From positions 62,001-126,000 of the forward strand of contig JAYMSP010000006.1 in NCBI GenBank assembly GCA_036897095.1: DNA of 64,000 nt. The letters are read 5' to 3'. This DNA comes from Plantago elongata. Taxonomy: Eukaryota; Streptophyta; Magnoliopsida; Lamiales; Plantaginaceae. The stretch's first letter is position 1. Each line of letters begins with the position of its first letter. Below, piece by piece: positions 36,302-48,879 of this stretch. Under the pieces are notes generated by a model. That model was not told where the DNA came from. It made no database searches and saw nothing but the letters and a program-made list of their open reading frames with translations. The position numbers and the translations under genes are program-made.

Positions 36302-39300
36302 TTAATAGTCAGATGGGGATATAACATCGTCAATTTTTAGGATCATCTTAACGACTTGAGTTGCGAGGAGAATTTGCTGTTGTTTCCCAATCAGGGTCTC
36401 AAAGACATTTTGCCCCCGCATGTCATTTGTTCCAATGTCATTGCAATCGATACCACAACAAGGATTGTTCTCCTGCAAAGAAACATCATGCAGTCATATC
36501 TTGGACGAATAATTACCTAAACTGTTATACCTAGAATGTAGAGAAAACTTCGCTATGTTAAAGAAAAGAAAAAACAGTACCTTAATTTGCTGTAATTTAA
36601 CAGCAGATAATGTTTCAATAGGCTGGAGACCACTATTCTCTGCCAGAGCCATGGGGATAGCATCCAATGCCTCTGCAAATGCCCTAATTGCGTACTGCGG
36701 AGAGATATAAGTAAATACTATCAATCAAGCAATTCTAACAACAAAAGGATACTATTGGTGTACATGACAAAATGTATGGTTATACCTGTTCAACTCCTGG
36801 GTATTTGTCGGCAGCTGCTTCTACAGCTAAGGAGCAAGAAATTTCAGCTGAACCACCACCATACACAATAGAGTTGTTGCGGATGAGATTTCGAGCAACA
36901 CACAAAGCATCATGAAGGCTGCGCTTGGTTTCTTCTATCATCATCTTGTTACCTAAGAAAACCAACAAAAGAACAAGGTGTCTCAGACTCTCAATCCCCT
37001 GCAAACTTTTACTAATAACATGCCCATAAAGGATTAGAATATAGTAACCATATTCCTCACAGGCTGCTCCACTGAATCATGAATTAACAAGCAATCCACG
37101 CCTGGTAGATGATACAAAGAACATGAAAACGATTACTCCTATGATGAAAATATTTACTTACCACCACGTATGAATATAGTCACTGCTCTTGAGTTTGCAC
37201 AGTGCTCAATGTATATCATTCGATCTTTAGTGGTGCCAAATGCTTTTTCTCGTACTAATCCAGCCTAGAATTTATAAACACTTGACATCAGTGCATTTAG
37301 ATAGTACAGATACTAAAAGATATCATATAGCACCCAAAGAAGTAGAAAGCAAAAAGTCAGAAGATAGAAGAAAGTACACATTAATACAAATAAGTGATTG
37401 GTAGAGAACTTACATTGCCCAGTTTCTCTGCAGTCAATTCTTGAAATCTTGGCACAATTCTCCCACCTAATGGAGCAATAAGAAATACATTAAAGTGATA
37501 TGTTATGTACTAGAAATATTAAATCCACAGTGTTGATACATACCTGTAGCTATGGCAATTAGCTCCAACTCTACGGCACCAACCCATCGGACAGCAGGTA
37601 AATTTCTATGCATTAATAAGTGGTTTGCCTCATCATCGAAACCCCACTGGCAGATGACTAAGGTCGCCCCAACATCCTGTCAAAGGTCGGATAGTTATTC
37701 TGCTAAGGTCTTCACAAAAATAACTGGTGTAGCCAGAGATACATACAGATGTGATGCACTTAATTGAAATCCATGGTGAACAATAACCGATATATCAACT
37801 CCACCTAAAAAATAACAGTGGCGGGTTGAAAATTCAAACCTTAGCCATAACCTGGTCCTTATGGAAGGACAGAAAGGCTACAGACTTAAAATGTTTGAGA
37901 AAAAACATAAGAAGATTACCTTGCACTTTTTAACCATATCGTCGAAGTATTTCTGCTCCTGTTCACGTAAAGTTTGGAATTTTTCCACTGTATCAATATC
38001 AACCTTATGCTTGGTCTTAGGTTTCGGGGGCTCGAAGGGGCAGGTCAAAATTGCAATATTTGCATCTTCAATTTGCTTTGGCATCTGCGGATGACTCATA
38101 TCTTTGTCAACAATGATCCCATATACTAGTTCAGTATCTTCAAGCTTTCCACCAACTTTTCCCTCGACTTTGATCAAGTCTAAGTTCACATCCTTTCTTT
38201 CTAGATCAGCAACAGCAAGCACTGCTTTCACTGCAATCTCTGCCATACTGCGCTTGCACCTATTCACACTGCAAAGCACAGAACACATTAGATCATTTAA
38301 CAAAAAGATGACTAATTGCAGAACTATGTTATGTTAAAAGACTTGTTTCCAAGACAAGTTGCATAAGGGAAGAGGGTGAAAGAAAGATAGGAAGGCAAGC
38401 ACTCAGGTGTTAAGTATAACTATGTACCGAGACAAAAAAATATTAGAAATTATGAAAATTAATACAATGAAGATCAAGAACCTCGCCAAACTTTAAAGAC
38501 ATCATGCTTTTCTTATACAAACTGAACAATGCCCAGGCGGAGATAAATTCTTGAGAGACAATGGCAATTGGAGATTACTTAACCAGCTTTTTTTTAATGC
38601 AGAATAAAAAAACAGAACAAGTAAACGAACTACAATTTTGAAATAACAATCATACGCTAGGAAATAGTAAGATAGAGTACCTAAAATACACCAGAAGCAT
38701 TAACAAAGTTGATTATAAACCAGTACTTACATCTTGGAGGAAAGTGTGGTCATACATGTCTGGATCAGAGGTTCAGTATTCGTTCCATCAAATTCAAATT
38801 TATGAGCTATGCTCTCTAAATGTTCAAATGCTATTTTGGATGCCAATTCATATCCTTCTGCAATACGAATTGGATGAATTCCACGTTCCAATTGCTTCTC
38901 CGCTTGTTCAAGTAGTGCACCAGCCATGACAACAACTCCAGTTGTTCCGTCACCAATTTCATAATCTTGACTCCGTGACAATTCAACCATAAGCTTCGCA
39001 ATTGGACTGTCAACATCCATCAAATCCAAAACCGTTGCGCCATCATTTGCTGATATCATAAAGAACAAGATATAAGAGAATCATCTAAATCAATTTGTTG
39101 TCTGCTCTTCATGTCATATCATGTTGTCAAACTACATAAATTCCTTCCTTAACTAAATGCGTTCTTTTTAAATGTCAATTCCGACTAATAACTAGCACCA
39201 ACAGTTCGTTTCATTCCTCATAGAAGTGCAACAGATATATGGAAAACATAAGAATGCTAGCCACCACAATCTCCCTACTTGGCCAAAAAAAAACAAAAGT

Positions 39301-39790
39301 GCTTAAATATACATCTTCTCTAATAATTACATCAGAACTAAAAAGAATTAGCAAAACGATCCAAATCGATCACTATTTGTTCTTCGAAATCCAAGGCATA
39401 AATTTACCGGGGAACCATCATCAACGTAAAATCAAAATGACTGCATCGTAATTTCGTAAACTCAACATCAAATCAGAAGCAAAACCAAATCTACAAACTC
39501 AAACTAATAAGTACCAACTACAACCACAAACAAATCGGAAAACCTAAAATTGAAAAACAGTAAATCAATCAATGAGGTGCACGAAGCTTACTGATAGTGA
39601 CATCACCGTCGGGGCTCTGCATGATCTTATCCATCCCTTTAGGGCCGAGAGAAGTCCGTAGGATCCTGGCGACAGCTTTTCCATAGCCAATGTTCGCCTT
39701 CTGAGCATCGATGCCGCGTAATCGGGATTTCTGCTCCTGCTCTCTTATGATGATGAACGGCCGACCGAATTCATCGAACGCTAGTGCCAT
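36302..39790 (-). CDS. CCT5: T-complex protein 1 subunit epsilon (CCT5)
   Basis: Subunit of the cytosolic group II chaperonin CCT/TRiC, which folds actin, tubulin and other proteins using ATP. Nine coding exons on the minus strand join in frame to 535 aa, the usual length: 39790-39592, 39049-38731, 38268-37920, 37676-37544, 37466-37414, 37264-37162, 36952-36786, 36694-36581, 36472-36302. The N-terminus [20 protein letters not shown] is epsilon-specific. The ATP-binding TNDGAT (67-72) and GDGTTG (99-104) motifs are present, as are [17 protein letters not shown], the nucleotide-site [14 protein letters not shown] and the tail [14 protein letters not shown]. No odd residues stand out. It sits tail-to-tail with the RCC1-repeat gene. 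No regulatory inference is possible from the sequence. Confidence 0.97.
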
Positions 39791-41641
39791 TTTTCACCAA
39801 TTCGGGTCGGATCTTTGGAGGATCCGATCGGGGAAGTGGAAATGGAGAGTGCTCAGTGTTGTTGAGGAAGAAGATGATTCAAGCTGAGGTTTTCGATTTT
39901 TTGCCCTAGTGGAGTGTCAGTGGTAGAGTCGTAATATTGTGCTTTTTCTAGGGGTTGTTTGGTAAGTATGTTTGTAAAATCATCTTATTATACTCTCCCG
40001 CCTCTTTCTGTAAGTTATCCACGGGAAAAAAACTTAGTGTCTGCTTGGAGGGGGATTTGAATATCCCCATTTGGCTCGATGAATAGTGATTTGGCCTATA
40101 ATACACTTGAAATATCTCATTCAAATGTGCATCCAAACATAATTTTCATCAAAATCCATCCAAACGCCCCTCAAATATTCATCCAAACAGCCACTTTTTT
40201 TTTTATTTTATCGTATGGTTATCAATTTAGGTACTTTAATTTGACGCCGATTAATTTGTATACTTTATTATGACATGAGTGTTAATTGTTATACCGTAGT
40301 CAAAACTTATATGATATCTAATTACATCTAATTATGATACTCGTTGGGGAAGAAATAAATGTTCAATTGTAATATCCTATAACGTGTATCTCACGCTCCG
40401 GTGATGTGCATCTGCTTGAAAACAAAATAAAGCATGTAAGATTTAAGAAAAATACGTTTCCATTTCAAAATTAACAACATATAAACATCTAATATGATAC
40501 TTGTTTCTTATTAGTATGCTTGCAATACTAATGAAATGTGAAACAAACATTATATTAGTATTGCAAGTATCATTTAGCAATCATACGGTATATATAATTA
40601 ACATTAAATTATAAGTATTATATAATGCAAAATAAAACAACCATGTGAACAAACATTATACTAATTAATTAGTAAAAAATTCTGACAAGGAAAGATATAG
40701 AAACTTAGAAGGTTGATTACTTTGATGATGATGTTTGTATCAATTAGTTGATACTTGTTTAATTTGTTTCAACTGGCATGTGAACATGTTTTGATTTAGT
40801 TTTTTATAACTATGGATAAATTTTATCAATTCTAGTGTATTTTATTTTATATTTACTAAAATTATTAATTTGTATGAAGTTTATCACTAGTTTATAAAAT
40901 ATTTTTTTTATGTATCACTGAAGTGCAAGAAGTTTTTAAAAATTACACATCTATTTTAGTTATACCGTTTAGGGTTGACCTTTATTATCATTTTCATTAT
41001 GGATGTATAGTATCGGAAAAAATTGTAAATAGCTTATTTTCATTAGAATGGCGTATAACATATTGAAAAATTGTTCATTTCGATACATGATTCTGTTAGA
41101 CGAGGTTGTATGTATTTCATGCATCTCGATCAAATTAACTCTCAGATTCGTTATTATAGTGAAATCCATTCTTTCATATGAATCCTCCAACATAACAATC
41201 TCATTACAAAGCTAGATTTAACGACATTTTCCCAATTTAAATGAATTCATAAGAGTGTCATTTTAATGATGAACCCTCAAGCCATAAATGTCACCTTTTT
41301 AAGCACAAAATAAAAGAGAAAATAATTACATATTTAGAGGCGAGAAATGGAGTAAAAATAAAAATTGAAACATCAAAAAGTTAATTTATTCATCATGAAC
41401 CGGAGGCAAATTACACAAACTTCCACTAATTCAACTCCGCAAGTTACAAAACCACAAATTAACGTTCACCACTACTTGATAAATAAATCAAAGACTTGAT
41501 CGATCAAAAATTTCGATTAAATTCCTTTTTTTTTTCATTTTATTCACTCCACAATTGGGATACAAGATGCACCAAACACCTTTTATTTATTACACGACAA
41601 ACATTTTTTTCTTTTATTCGTTTTATTACAAGTTTCTCCAT
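39791..41641. other. Spacer upstream of CCT5, with a MITE
   Basis: Holds the CCT5 promoter region, a small MITE at 40037-40195 and AT-rich DNA. No gene is supported. Confidence 0.5.
40037..40195 (-). repeat. Small MITE related to 8991-9145
   Basis: Inverted ends: GTGTCTGCTTGGAGGGGGAT at the left matches the reverse complement of the right end (GTGGCTGTTTGGATGAATAT) in pattern, and the interior carries CTCGATGAATAGTGATTTGG. It aligns in reverse with 8991-9145. It is a non-autonomous element of unassigned superfamily. Confidence 0.55.
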
Positions 41642-41932
41642 TTAGAAGAAGAAGAATGAACCAACAGCAACACCAGCGGTCAAAGTAGCAACACCAAGTG
41701 CAGCAGCGCCGCTAGACGCGGGAGCAACTGCTGGGGTGAGGTCAGGGAACACTCCGGCGCCAACGGGGCCACCAACGGGTGCAGCATCAACGGCACTATC
41801 GGATGGAGAGCCAGAGTCTTTCTCGAACTGAATCGGCTCGTCAGGGGAAGGAGCTTGGACTGAAGCCGCTGCCGCTGCCATACCGACCATGGCAAAGAAG
41901 ACGAGTGCAACAGCCAAGATTTGCTTTCCCAT
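41642..41932 (-). CDS. Small arabinogalactan-type protein, BCP1-like, GPI-anchored
   Basis: Intronless, 96 aa. An N-terminal signal peptide (1-23, MGKQILAVALVFFAMVGMAA) precedes a short region rich in Pro, Ala, Ser and Val (VQAPSPDEP, TPAVAPASSGA) with potential hydroxyproline glycosylation sites. The C-terminus is hydrophobic (GVATLTAGVAVGSFFFF), typical of a GPI-attachment signal. It resembles plant anther-specific BCP1-like/AGP proteins; BCP1 of Brassica is pollen-expressed (family knowledge). Residues QFEKDSGSPSDSAVDAA form an acidic middle part. It probably reaches the cell surface, and expression in pollen or anther is only a guess. Starting at the first Met gives a full signal peptide. 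Confidence 0.75.
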   Translation of the reverse strand: MGKQILAVALVFFAMVGMAAAAASVQAPSPDEPIQFEKDSGSPSDSAVDAAPVGGPVGAGVFPDLTPAVAPASSGAAALGVATLTAGVAVGSFFFF

Positions 41933-42041
41933 TTTAGTTTTTGGTTTTGTGGTTTTTTTTTCTCTCTTTTTTGTTGCTTTAGATTGCAGTAATTTTTGTC
42001 AAATCACTGCAGGTTGTGGGATATGGAGGTGGACATGAAGA

Positions 42042-42050
42042 GATATATAG
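42042..42050 (-). promoter_or_regulatory. Probable TATA box of the BCP1-like gene
   Basis: The minus strand reads CTATATATC about 112 bases upstream of the ATG at 41932. Distance and sequence suit a core promoter with a leader of about 80 bases. Confidence 0.5.
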
Positions 42051-42059
42051 GTGAATTTG

Positions 42060-45000
42060 CATGTGTTGCGGATCAGAAATGTAAGGGTGGCCATGCAAAA
42101 TTACTATTTTTATTTCACCATATTGTGAGATCAACCACATAACTATTTAAGGCCAACCAAGTTATACCATCTATATATGGTTTTGTGGTATATAATCAGT
42201 GATCATTCAATCCCACCCAAATTTATACATTTGTAGGTTTTCAAATCCTTATATAAGTTTATAAATTAATTTAATTGGAAGATTGTCTATGATGCATATA
42301 TATGCTCAACAAATTTTTACAAAAATCTAATAGTGTGCACTTATTGGTAGATTTTATGTTTTATAAGTTACTGATTCGATAAAAAATGAACATATATTAT
42401 TAAAAAAGATCATGTTAATATGTAATAATGAATCATAACATTTATAAAAAGAACACGAATTAATGTTGAAAATATATGCACAATAACATCGACAATATTA
42501 TTTACGACATAGTTAATAGGTTTGTTTGTAGATATTGGTATATAATTTATCTAAAATCATGTACCAAGATAATTGCTCATTTAAATTCATATTAATTTAA
42601 AACAGTACGACAACTCTAATGTATAAATTTGTCCGGAAGATCATTGGTTGTTGAAGACGTAAGATGATTTTGGAACGAAAGAATATGTATTATTAATTCC
42701 AAAACAATATTAGTAGATTTAAGGACTAGAACAAACATCCGAGCCCAAAACCAGTGTAGTAAACACAACAAATTGAACATGCTAAACATCAGAAAAACTC
42801 TGAGGTCATGTCAGTCGCTTTTCCGGACGGAATATGAGCCGTTCGACTTGAATGATGGACGGTAGCACCTCCTGTTGCTCTCAATTTGTGTGTTGGATGA
42901 TTCATCCACATTTTGTGGATATATACGTAGTTAGCATAAAACTCAAGTTATATGGCCAAGGTGAATTTAGTTTAGTTTTACATTCAAGTAGCAAGAATAT
43001 ATAGACTAGAAGGAGGTTCGGTTCCAAACTCCGAGGAGTTATTTCATTGGGAATTCGGGATAGGGTAGAAACCAGAGATTTTGAACAACTGATCCGGCCT
43101 TACAAATATTGAAAGACTACAACTACAAAGTATCTCGTATTCGTATAACTAGAAACCAACTTATATTATCAAGAAAAAGTACATGTTATAATAAAAACCT
43201 GAAAATACTTCCATTGAAAGTGCTTTTAAGGTAATTAAATCCTCACACAACTCACAAGAAGTTTCTATTTCTCCGCGCTAGTACCTAGTCCCTAATATGC
43301 GTTTGTCCGGCTAATCCGAAGTGGATGTTGTTCCAGACCCAGGTTAGCACCTGTGCAGTACTAGTATCTAGGCGATAGTAATCTATGCGATAGTAGACAG
43401 GCTGCAGGCTGCAGCTAACACAGGTGAACATTCACATATCAGCAAAATAATGCTCCTCAATCTCGTTGAACTTCCACGAGTAATACAAAGCCAAAAATCA
43501 TCTACATTTACAGAACCTAATCTAATCAATCTCCTACACGCAACACACCTCATGTATATCTGAAATTTATGATCCAAAGACAGAAGCAAACCAGAACTAC
43601 TCAAACTAATCCAAGCAAGTCTTTCCACCTGTGCAATTTCAAATACCGTTCAGATCCAGAGAGCTTATCCGGGAACTAGTATGTCATTGCATAGAAGAGA
43701 CCTCCTAATCTCCTAGTATCTTGTTCATGTCTAAGCTTGTTGGGTGTTTTCTATTAGGAATTCGTGGGGGAAACTAGAAACATAAGTGAAAGTACTCACT
43801 ATTGCCCGGAGGACAAATTTTCAGAAAGAATTTTGAAAGGATTAAATGGCAGCAAAAAAACTCTAAGGTACTGTACATGGATGGAAGCATAGTTTCAATT
43901 TTCAAACCTCATTGAGAGTTTGAAAGATGACAAGCTTTCAGCTTAAACCATAAGCAATGGCAATTCTAGAGAATCTGCATTAAGGCTCTGGATAATTCTG
44001 GTGATGGAAATCAAAAGAGTAAGCAGTACAGAGCAAATTGAGGAGCTAACTTCTAGTAATACAGAAGATATTGACCATGAATAGATCACACTCGCACCCT
44101 TACTGGGATAATGCAAATTCTGTGTTACACCACTTGAATTCTCAATCTGATGGGCTACAAATGCAGAACTCTAAGCTCCTTGAATGTCAAGAAATACATC
44201 TTACAAACAAACCACATAATTACACAAGTTAGCTAGAGTACACCACACGGTAAACATTGCCGCATTTACAAAATGAGCCTAAATTACAGATAATAAGACC
44301 TAACCAAATTATTCTCAGCTGGAGTATCACTGGTGTGCACTGGAAAAAAATATAGCTACCCCTCACTCCATGAAACAGGTCTGCCCATATCTGAGAACTC
44401 CTAGTTACAATTTAATCGATTTACACGGGAACAGACAACTTCAGAATGTGCTAAAGGCTAAAGCCACCTATTACAATGACTCTTCAACATGTACAGTGTG
44501 TCCTAGATACAGCTTACAACAAGTATTACGACCCCAATTAGGTCATCATGATACAAGACTAACACATACATACTAGTACAGTGCTTTTTACAGGCTTCGT
44601 GACGAAGTGCACATGTCAAATAAAAATAAGTTACACAAGCAGAACCTACTACATGGAAAAATTACAAATACATGCGTGTGAAAACCTAATGGCAACAGTG
44701 TACTATCTAGCTCAAAAATATTCTTTTCAGGAAGTGACAAGTAGCTTTTCACATGATTCTTCATGGTCATGTGTCAAAGCAATTAACACATCTTTGCACT
44801 CTACAACGTATAAAGCATATCCAACAAAGCACCAATCAATGTTTTCTGCTCCTGAGTTGGATGATTGAAGAAAAATCCCCATGTCAATAATGATAATGGC
44901 TATGAAAAGCACATGAAATTTGCAACTTGAAAATGCATCAAAAAATATGTTTCCATAAAACAGAAATGCCATATCAACTAACAAAACAATATTCTAACAG

Positions 45001-45183
45001 TTGAAATATATATTAGTACCAAACATTAGTCACATGGCAAGCTAATTGATTTTCCTTCAAAGAATTTTTCGACTATGAAATAAATGACTTCCGAGAAGCA
45101 AATAAGAAACCCATCTTTAAAGCAAGCTAATAGGAGATAAAGAGAAGTACGCTGGATCTGTTTGTTCATTTGTTAGCAGAGGT
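42060..45183. other. Long gene-free stretch between BCP1-like and CFIm68-like genes
   Basis: AT-rich. Several short open frames here have no plausible translation. Part of 43300-45700 may be 3' untranslated sequence of the CFIm68-like gene or of a neighbour; nothing in the sequence settles that. Confidence 0.4.
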
Positions 45184-45487
45184 ATGACTCAGCACATATG
45201 CAATTGCTATATCGACTAAATTCAAAGGGTATCAGTTGAAACATTATAATAATTAACATACATATATAATACTGAACCTAGGACAAAGACATTGTCCATG
45301 ACTTGCACAACAGAGATATAGTGGCTAAAGACATCATGACTCAGCAAATATGTAATTGCTATATCGACTAAATTCAAAGGTATCAGTTGAAACATTATAA
45401 TAATTAACATACATATAGAATACTGAACCTAGGACAAAGACAATGTCCATGACTTGCACAACAGAGATATAGTGGCTGCAGTGGGAA
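45184..45487. repeat. Tandem duplication, two copies of about 152 bp
   Basis: ATGACTCAGCACATATG at 45184 recurs as ATGACTCAGCAAATATG at 45336. Downstream strings (ATCGACTAAATTCAAAGG, TATCAGTTGAAACATTATAA, CTAGGACAAAGACA) repeat in the same order with few differences. The high identity suggests a recent duplication. It lies 290 bases downstream of the CFIm68-like stop codon. Confidence 0.9.
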
Positions 45488-45774
45488 CAGTATCACTACA
45501 TAATCAAATCCACAACATGACACTAGTTAAGTTACTGAAGCTAAGAGATAAATAGAGAGTTTAGCATCGCAATATGTTCGGTTATTTTATGGCAAAGTAA
45601 ATGCTGTCTTCCCAGCAACCTGTAGTAAAATGAACTTACTTCTTTGAAGGCAGGCTCACATAGAACATGGCGCGTAAACAAGAATCATCTGCCAATCCTT
45701 CAAATGATCCAAAAACGGCACCATGCTGAAATATGGCACAGCTTCTAGATCCCAGCAAGGCTACTTCGTCAATA

Positions 45775-47700
45775 TCATTCAGATGGCATGCGCCTTCGTT
45801 TCCCATAATCAGCATCCCTAGATCGAGAACCATGACTTTCTTCAGGCACTGCACGTGATCTGCTACGTGATCTTGAGGACTGTCCTCTATCCCAGTCATC
45901 ATCATAACCAGTATCACGATCTTTGTGGCGATAATCCCTGTGGCGATCCTTCTCTTCCCTGTGTCTTTGGTCTCTGTCATACCTCTCTCCATCGTGACTC
46001 CTCTCCTCTCGATGCCTTTTCTCTGTATTACCCGACCATTCCCGCTCTGAATTCCTCTCCTTATCCCGGGAGGGAGCACTAGACCTAGCACCCTTCTCAT
46101 GACTTCCTTCAGCATACCCATACTCAGAAGCATTATCCTCACCACCATAGCTAGACTCTCTTGTTCCCCGGCCATGTTCTTCCCCTCCCCATCCACCACC
46201 GCCCATGTTAGGGTCATTCCACATCCCCGCATGGGGGCCCTCCATACCAGTGTTCCCCATCATACCCATGCCATTGGGAGCCATTCCACGGCCAAAGAAT
46301 GCAGGATTAACATGAGGTGCCACTCCTGGAAGCCCCATAGAATTGACAGCTTGAAACGGCGGCATCATACCAGGAAAAGAAGGTCCTGAGAATCCTCCAT
46401 ACCCGGCTCCACGACCCATATAGGCCAGGTCGAAACCTGGACCCATCATACCCTGAGGATGCATCATACCAGGAGGCCCACCAAAACCAGGGCCTGCGAG
46501 ACCTTGTCCAAATGCTCCTGCACCACCACCACCAGGTGCATTTCCCATCATATTCCTGTTCCCCATACCCCCTCGTCCTCTCATGGGTCCCGCCCCTGGA
46601 CCCCGGCCCTGGTTCCCCCCACGGCCCCACCCACCTCGTCCAAAATTCCTCCCTCCATCTCCACTGGGAAAATTTCCTCCATTACCTCTTCCTCCTCCAT
46701 CATTCATAGGGTTTCTTCCTTGGGTTTGTGTCTGAGCCTGGGACTGGTTCCTGTTGTACGAAGCACCCATCTGTTTGATGGTTTGTGAAGTGGCAAATGC
46801 CACCACGCAAGCTCTCCCATTGAAAATGTGACCATCCATACCTTCTTTACATGCAGCAGCAGAAGCCGAGTCATAAAATTCAACTTGACAGTAGCCTTTA
46901 GATTTACCACTGGCCCTTTCATCAAAAAATTTGATCTCCTTAACCCTCCCATACTGAATGAGCACACTTTCAAGCTCAGCATCTGTTGTCCACCAATGCA
47001 ACTCTCCTACAAAGAGCATATTGTTACCATTGTCTATGCTTGGCCTTATCTGATAATCATCATTCATTGGCCTGTTTATGTTTGGATTTGAATTCGGCAT
47101 ATTGGGAGGGATTTGGGGAGTGGTTTTTGAGCTACCCATATTTTGATGCATAGCCACAGGATCATTAGCCATCTTTTCAGGCTGGATCCCCCTATCTGCA
47201 GCAGACTGGGGCATAACAGATCCAGGATATCCAAAATTTCCAGCTTGAGGATTATGTGACATATCTGGGGGATTTCTCTGAGAGGCATCAACATTTGGCG
47301 CATGTCCACCAGTATTAGGCAAACCGGGATTTTGCTCAGCATACTGGACTCTAGTGGGAGCATAATTCCTTTCATTAACAACTCCAGTCTTGTTTGCATC
47401 TTGAGATGCCATTGGTTCTACTCTGGTTCCAGGAACATTTGCTTTAGAAGCTTGGAATCCACCATTTCCTGCACCAGAAGGCGGCATTTGTGTTTCAGCC
47501 TTTTGCTGCTGCTGCTGCATCTGCATGAATCCCTCCCCAACATTAACATCATTGTAAAGGTCATCATATTCATCCTCCTCCCCTATCATTTCCTCATCAG
47601 CAAGTGCAGGTATAGCTCCAGCTTGATGATACGGCATCTTTTGACTACCTCCATATTCGTCATCCCCAAAATCAATTTGCTCATCGTTTAGCGGATCCAT
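45775..47700 (-). CDS. CFIm68/CPSF6-like RNA-binding protein, RRM plus RS tail
   Basis: Single coding exon of 641 aa. It is like the large subunit of cleavage factor I (CFIm68/CPSF6), which acts in the nucleus in pre-mRNA 3'-end cleavage and poly(A) site choice with CFIm25 (family knowledge). The order is: an acidic N-terminus (MDPLNDEQIDFGDDEYGG), a glutamine run near residue 60, a single RRM at about 227-300 with RNP2 MLFVGEL and RNP1 KGYCQVEFY, a Gly/Met/Pro-rich region (GRGGWGRGG, MMHPQGMMGPG), then a C-terminal Arg-, Asp- and Glu-rich part with SRSRSRSRA. The RS-like tail of CPSF6 binds nuclear import factors and SR partners; that role here is inference. At1g13190 is the likely Arabidopsis match from memory. 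5' leader exons may lie upstream to about 48290. Confidence 0.88.
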   Translation of the reverse strand: MDPLNDEQIDFGDDEYGGSQKMPYHQAGAIPALADEEMIGEEDEYDDLYNDVNVGEGFMQMQQQQQKAETQMPPSGAGNGGFQASKANVPGTRVEPMASQDANKTGVVNERNYAPTRVQYAEQNPGLPNTGGHAPNVDASQRNPPDMSHNPQAGNFGYPGSVMPQSAADRGIQPEKMANDPVAMHQNMGSSKTTPQIPPNMPNSNPNINRPMNDDYQIRPSIDNGNNMLFVGELHWWTTDAELESVLIQYGRVKEIKFFDERASGKSKGYCQVEFYDSASAAACKEGMDGHIFNGRACVVAFATSQTIKQMGASYNRNQSQAQTQTQGRNPMNDGGGRGNGGNFPSGDGGRNFGRGGWGRGGNQGRGPGAGPMRGRGGMGNRNMMGNAPGGGGAGAFGQGLAGPGFGGPPGMMHPQGMMGPGFDLAYMGRGAGYGGFSGPSFPGMMPPFQAVNSMGLPGVAPHVNPAFFGRGMAPNGMGMMGNTGMEGPHAGMWNDPNMGGGGWGGEEHGRGTRESSYGGEDNASEYGYAEGSHEKGARSSAPSRDKERNSEREWSGNTEKRHREERSHDGERYDRDQRHREEKDRHRDYRHKDRDTGYDDDWDRGQSSRSRSRSRAVPEESHGSRSRDADYGKRRRMPSE

Positions 47701-48740
47701 TCTAGTGAACTAAACTTACGTATCACCACCTGATTATAGCACAAGACAAACTTTCATCACCAAGTCTTTGACATCAGTAATCAATAAACAAACAAGAGAC
47801 GCTGTATTTCTCTCCAATACGCATTTGTCCGTGCAAATTTGATACTTCGTAATGCAATTTTAATAGTTTCAGAACGTATGTAACATGGTACAAACAGAGA
47901 TCTAAAGAAAATACACCTAACATAAACGAAAATCAAGTAATCTATTATCCACATTCATTCCTTTTACAACCAGATCTAACATTAGAAACACAAATTTATA
48001 CAAATCATCACAGCTCATATATCACAAATCATTCACCATACAAATTGCAGAAATACAGTTTGAATGAGTACAAGGAAAACTAGATCTATCAAAAGGATGC
48101 AATCATACAGCATCCGGTAATCGAACTTTTACATCGAGCACAAAAAAATCGTTCTAGACAACGAAATCGAATGAGAAATCAACGAGAAAAACTAAATAAA
48201 ACAGTACAAATCTAGATTACACGATCCTCTCGAAGAAAAAGATAAAACAGAAAAGGTGGAGGAAATGAATACGTGCTGGAGTTTGATCGGAAGAGAGCAC
48301 GATTCACGTCCGGTGAGGTCAACAGTCGAGCCGATCTTCTTCACGAGCTGTACTGGATGAGCTATTGAGCTTCACTTGCCCTGAGCGTTGATTTATCTGA
48401 TCTTTTTCTTCTTTTCTTAATTTTTCGCCCTTTATTACTCTACACTAGTGTACAAATATTATTCTTATCCGATATTTCAAAATTATGTACATCCACGACG
48501 TAGTTAATAAATCTGTACTGAATATTAATTAATCCGTACTAGTATTATTAACCTACAAGAGAAAGACAGTTAGCCAGTTAGGTACTACTTTACTAATTTA
48601 TTTACTACTCTCCGTCTCGTCCAATCAGAACTTCCTAACAATTTATCTTAATAAAATATATTATTTAAAAAATATCAAAATTTGAAAAAGGTACAATTTA
48701 ATTCTGAGGATCATTTCATAGAATTACCGTGGAATGAAGC
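47701..48740. other. 5' region of the CFIm68-like gene
   Basis: Probably leader exon and intron sequence (a leader-like segment lies near 48230-48370) followed by AT-rich DNA. No coding exon is supported. Confidence 0.4.
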
Positions 48741-48795
48741 TGGAGTGGTAAAAGTAGGTATAAAGTTCGATTCCTAGTAAATTTATAAGATTGGT
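48740..48795 (+). repeat. tRNA/SINE-like fragment (weak)
   Basis: A B-box-like AGTTCGATTCC (48761-48771) follows an A-box-like GCTGGAGTGGTAAAAGTAGG. It may be a relic of a tRNA-derived SINE; no tail or target duplication was found. Confidence 0.25.
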
Positions 48796-48879
48796 TTTGG
48801 AGTAAAAAAAGAGGTATTGGTTTTGGTGTGGTTGGCATAGGATTAAAGTAAATGGCATGGACGATCAATCCATACTAGA

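Noticed and set aside
43383-43628. Minus-strand open frame of 81 residues
   Set aside because: No similarity recognised, no supporting signals, surrounded by non-coding AT-rich DNA.
46099-47691. Plus-strand and other-frame open stretches over the CFIm68-like gene
   Set aside because: Shadows of the real minus-strand coding exon, which has a clear RRM and RS tail.
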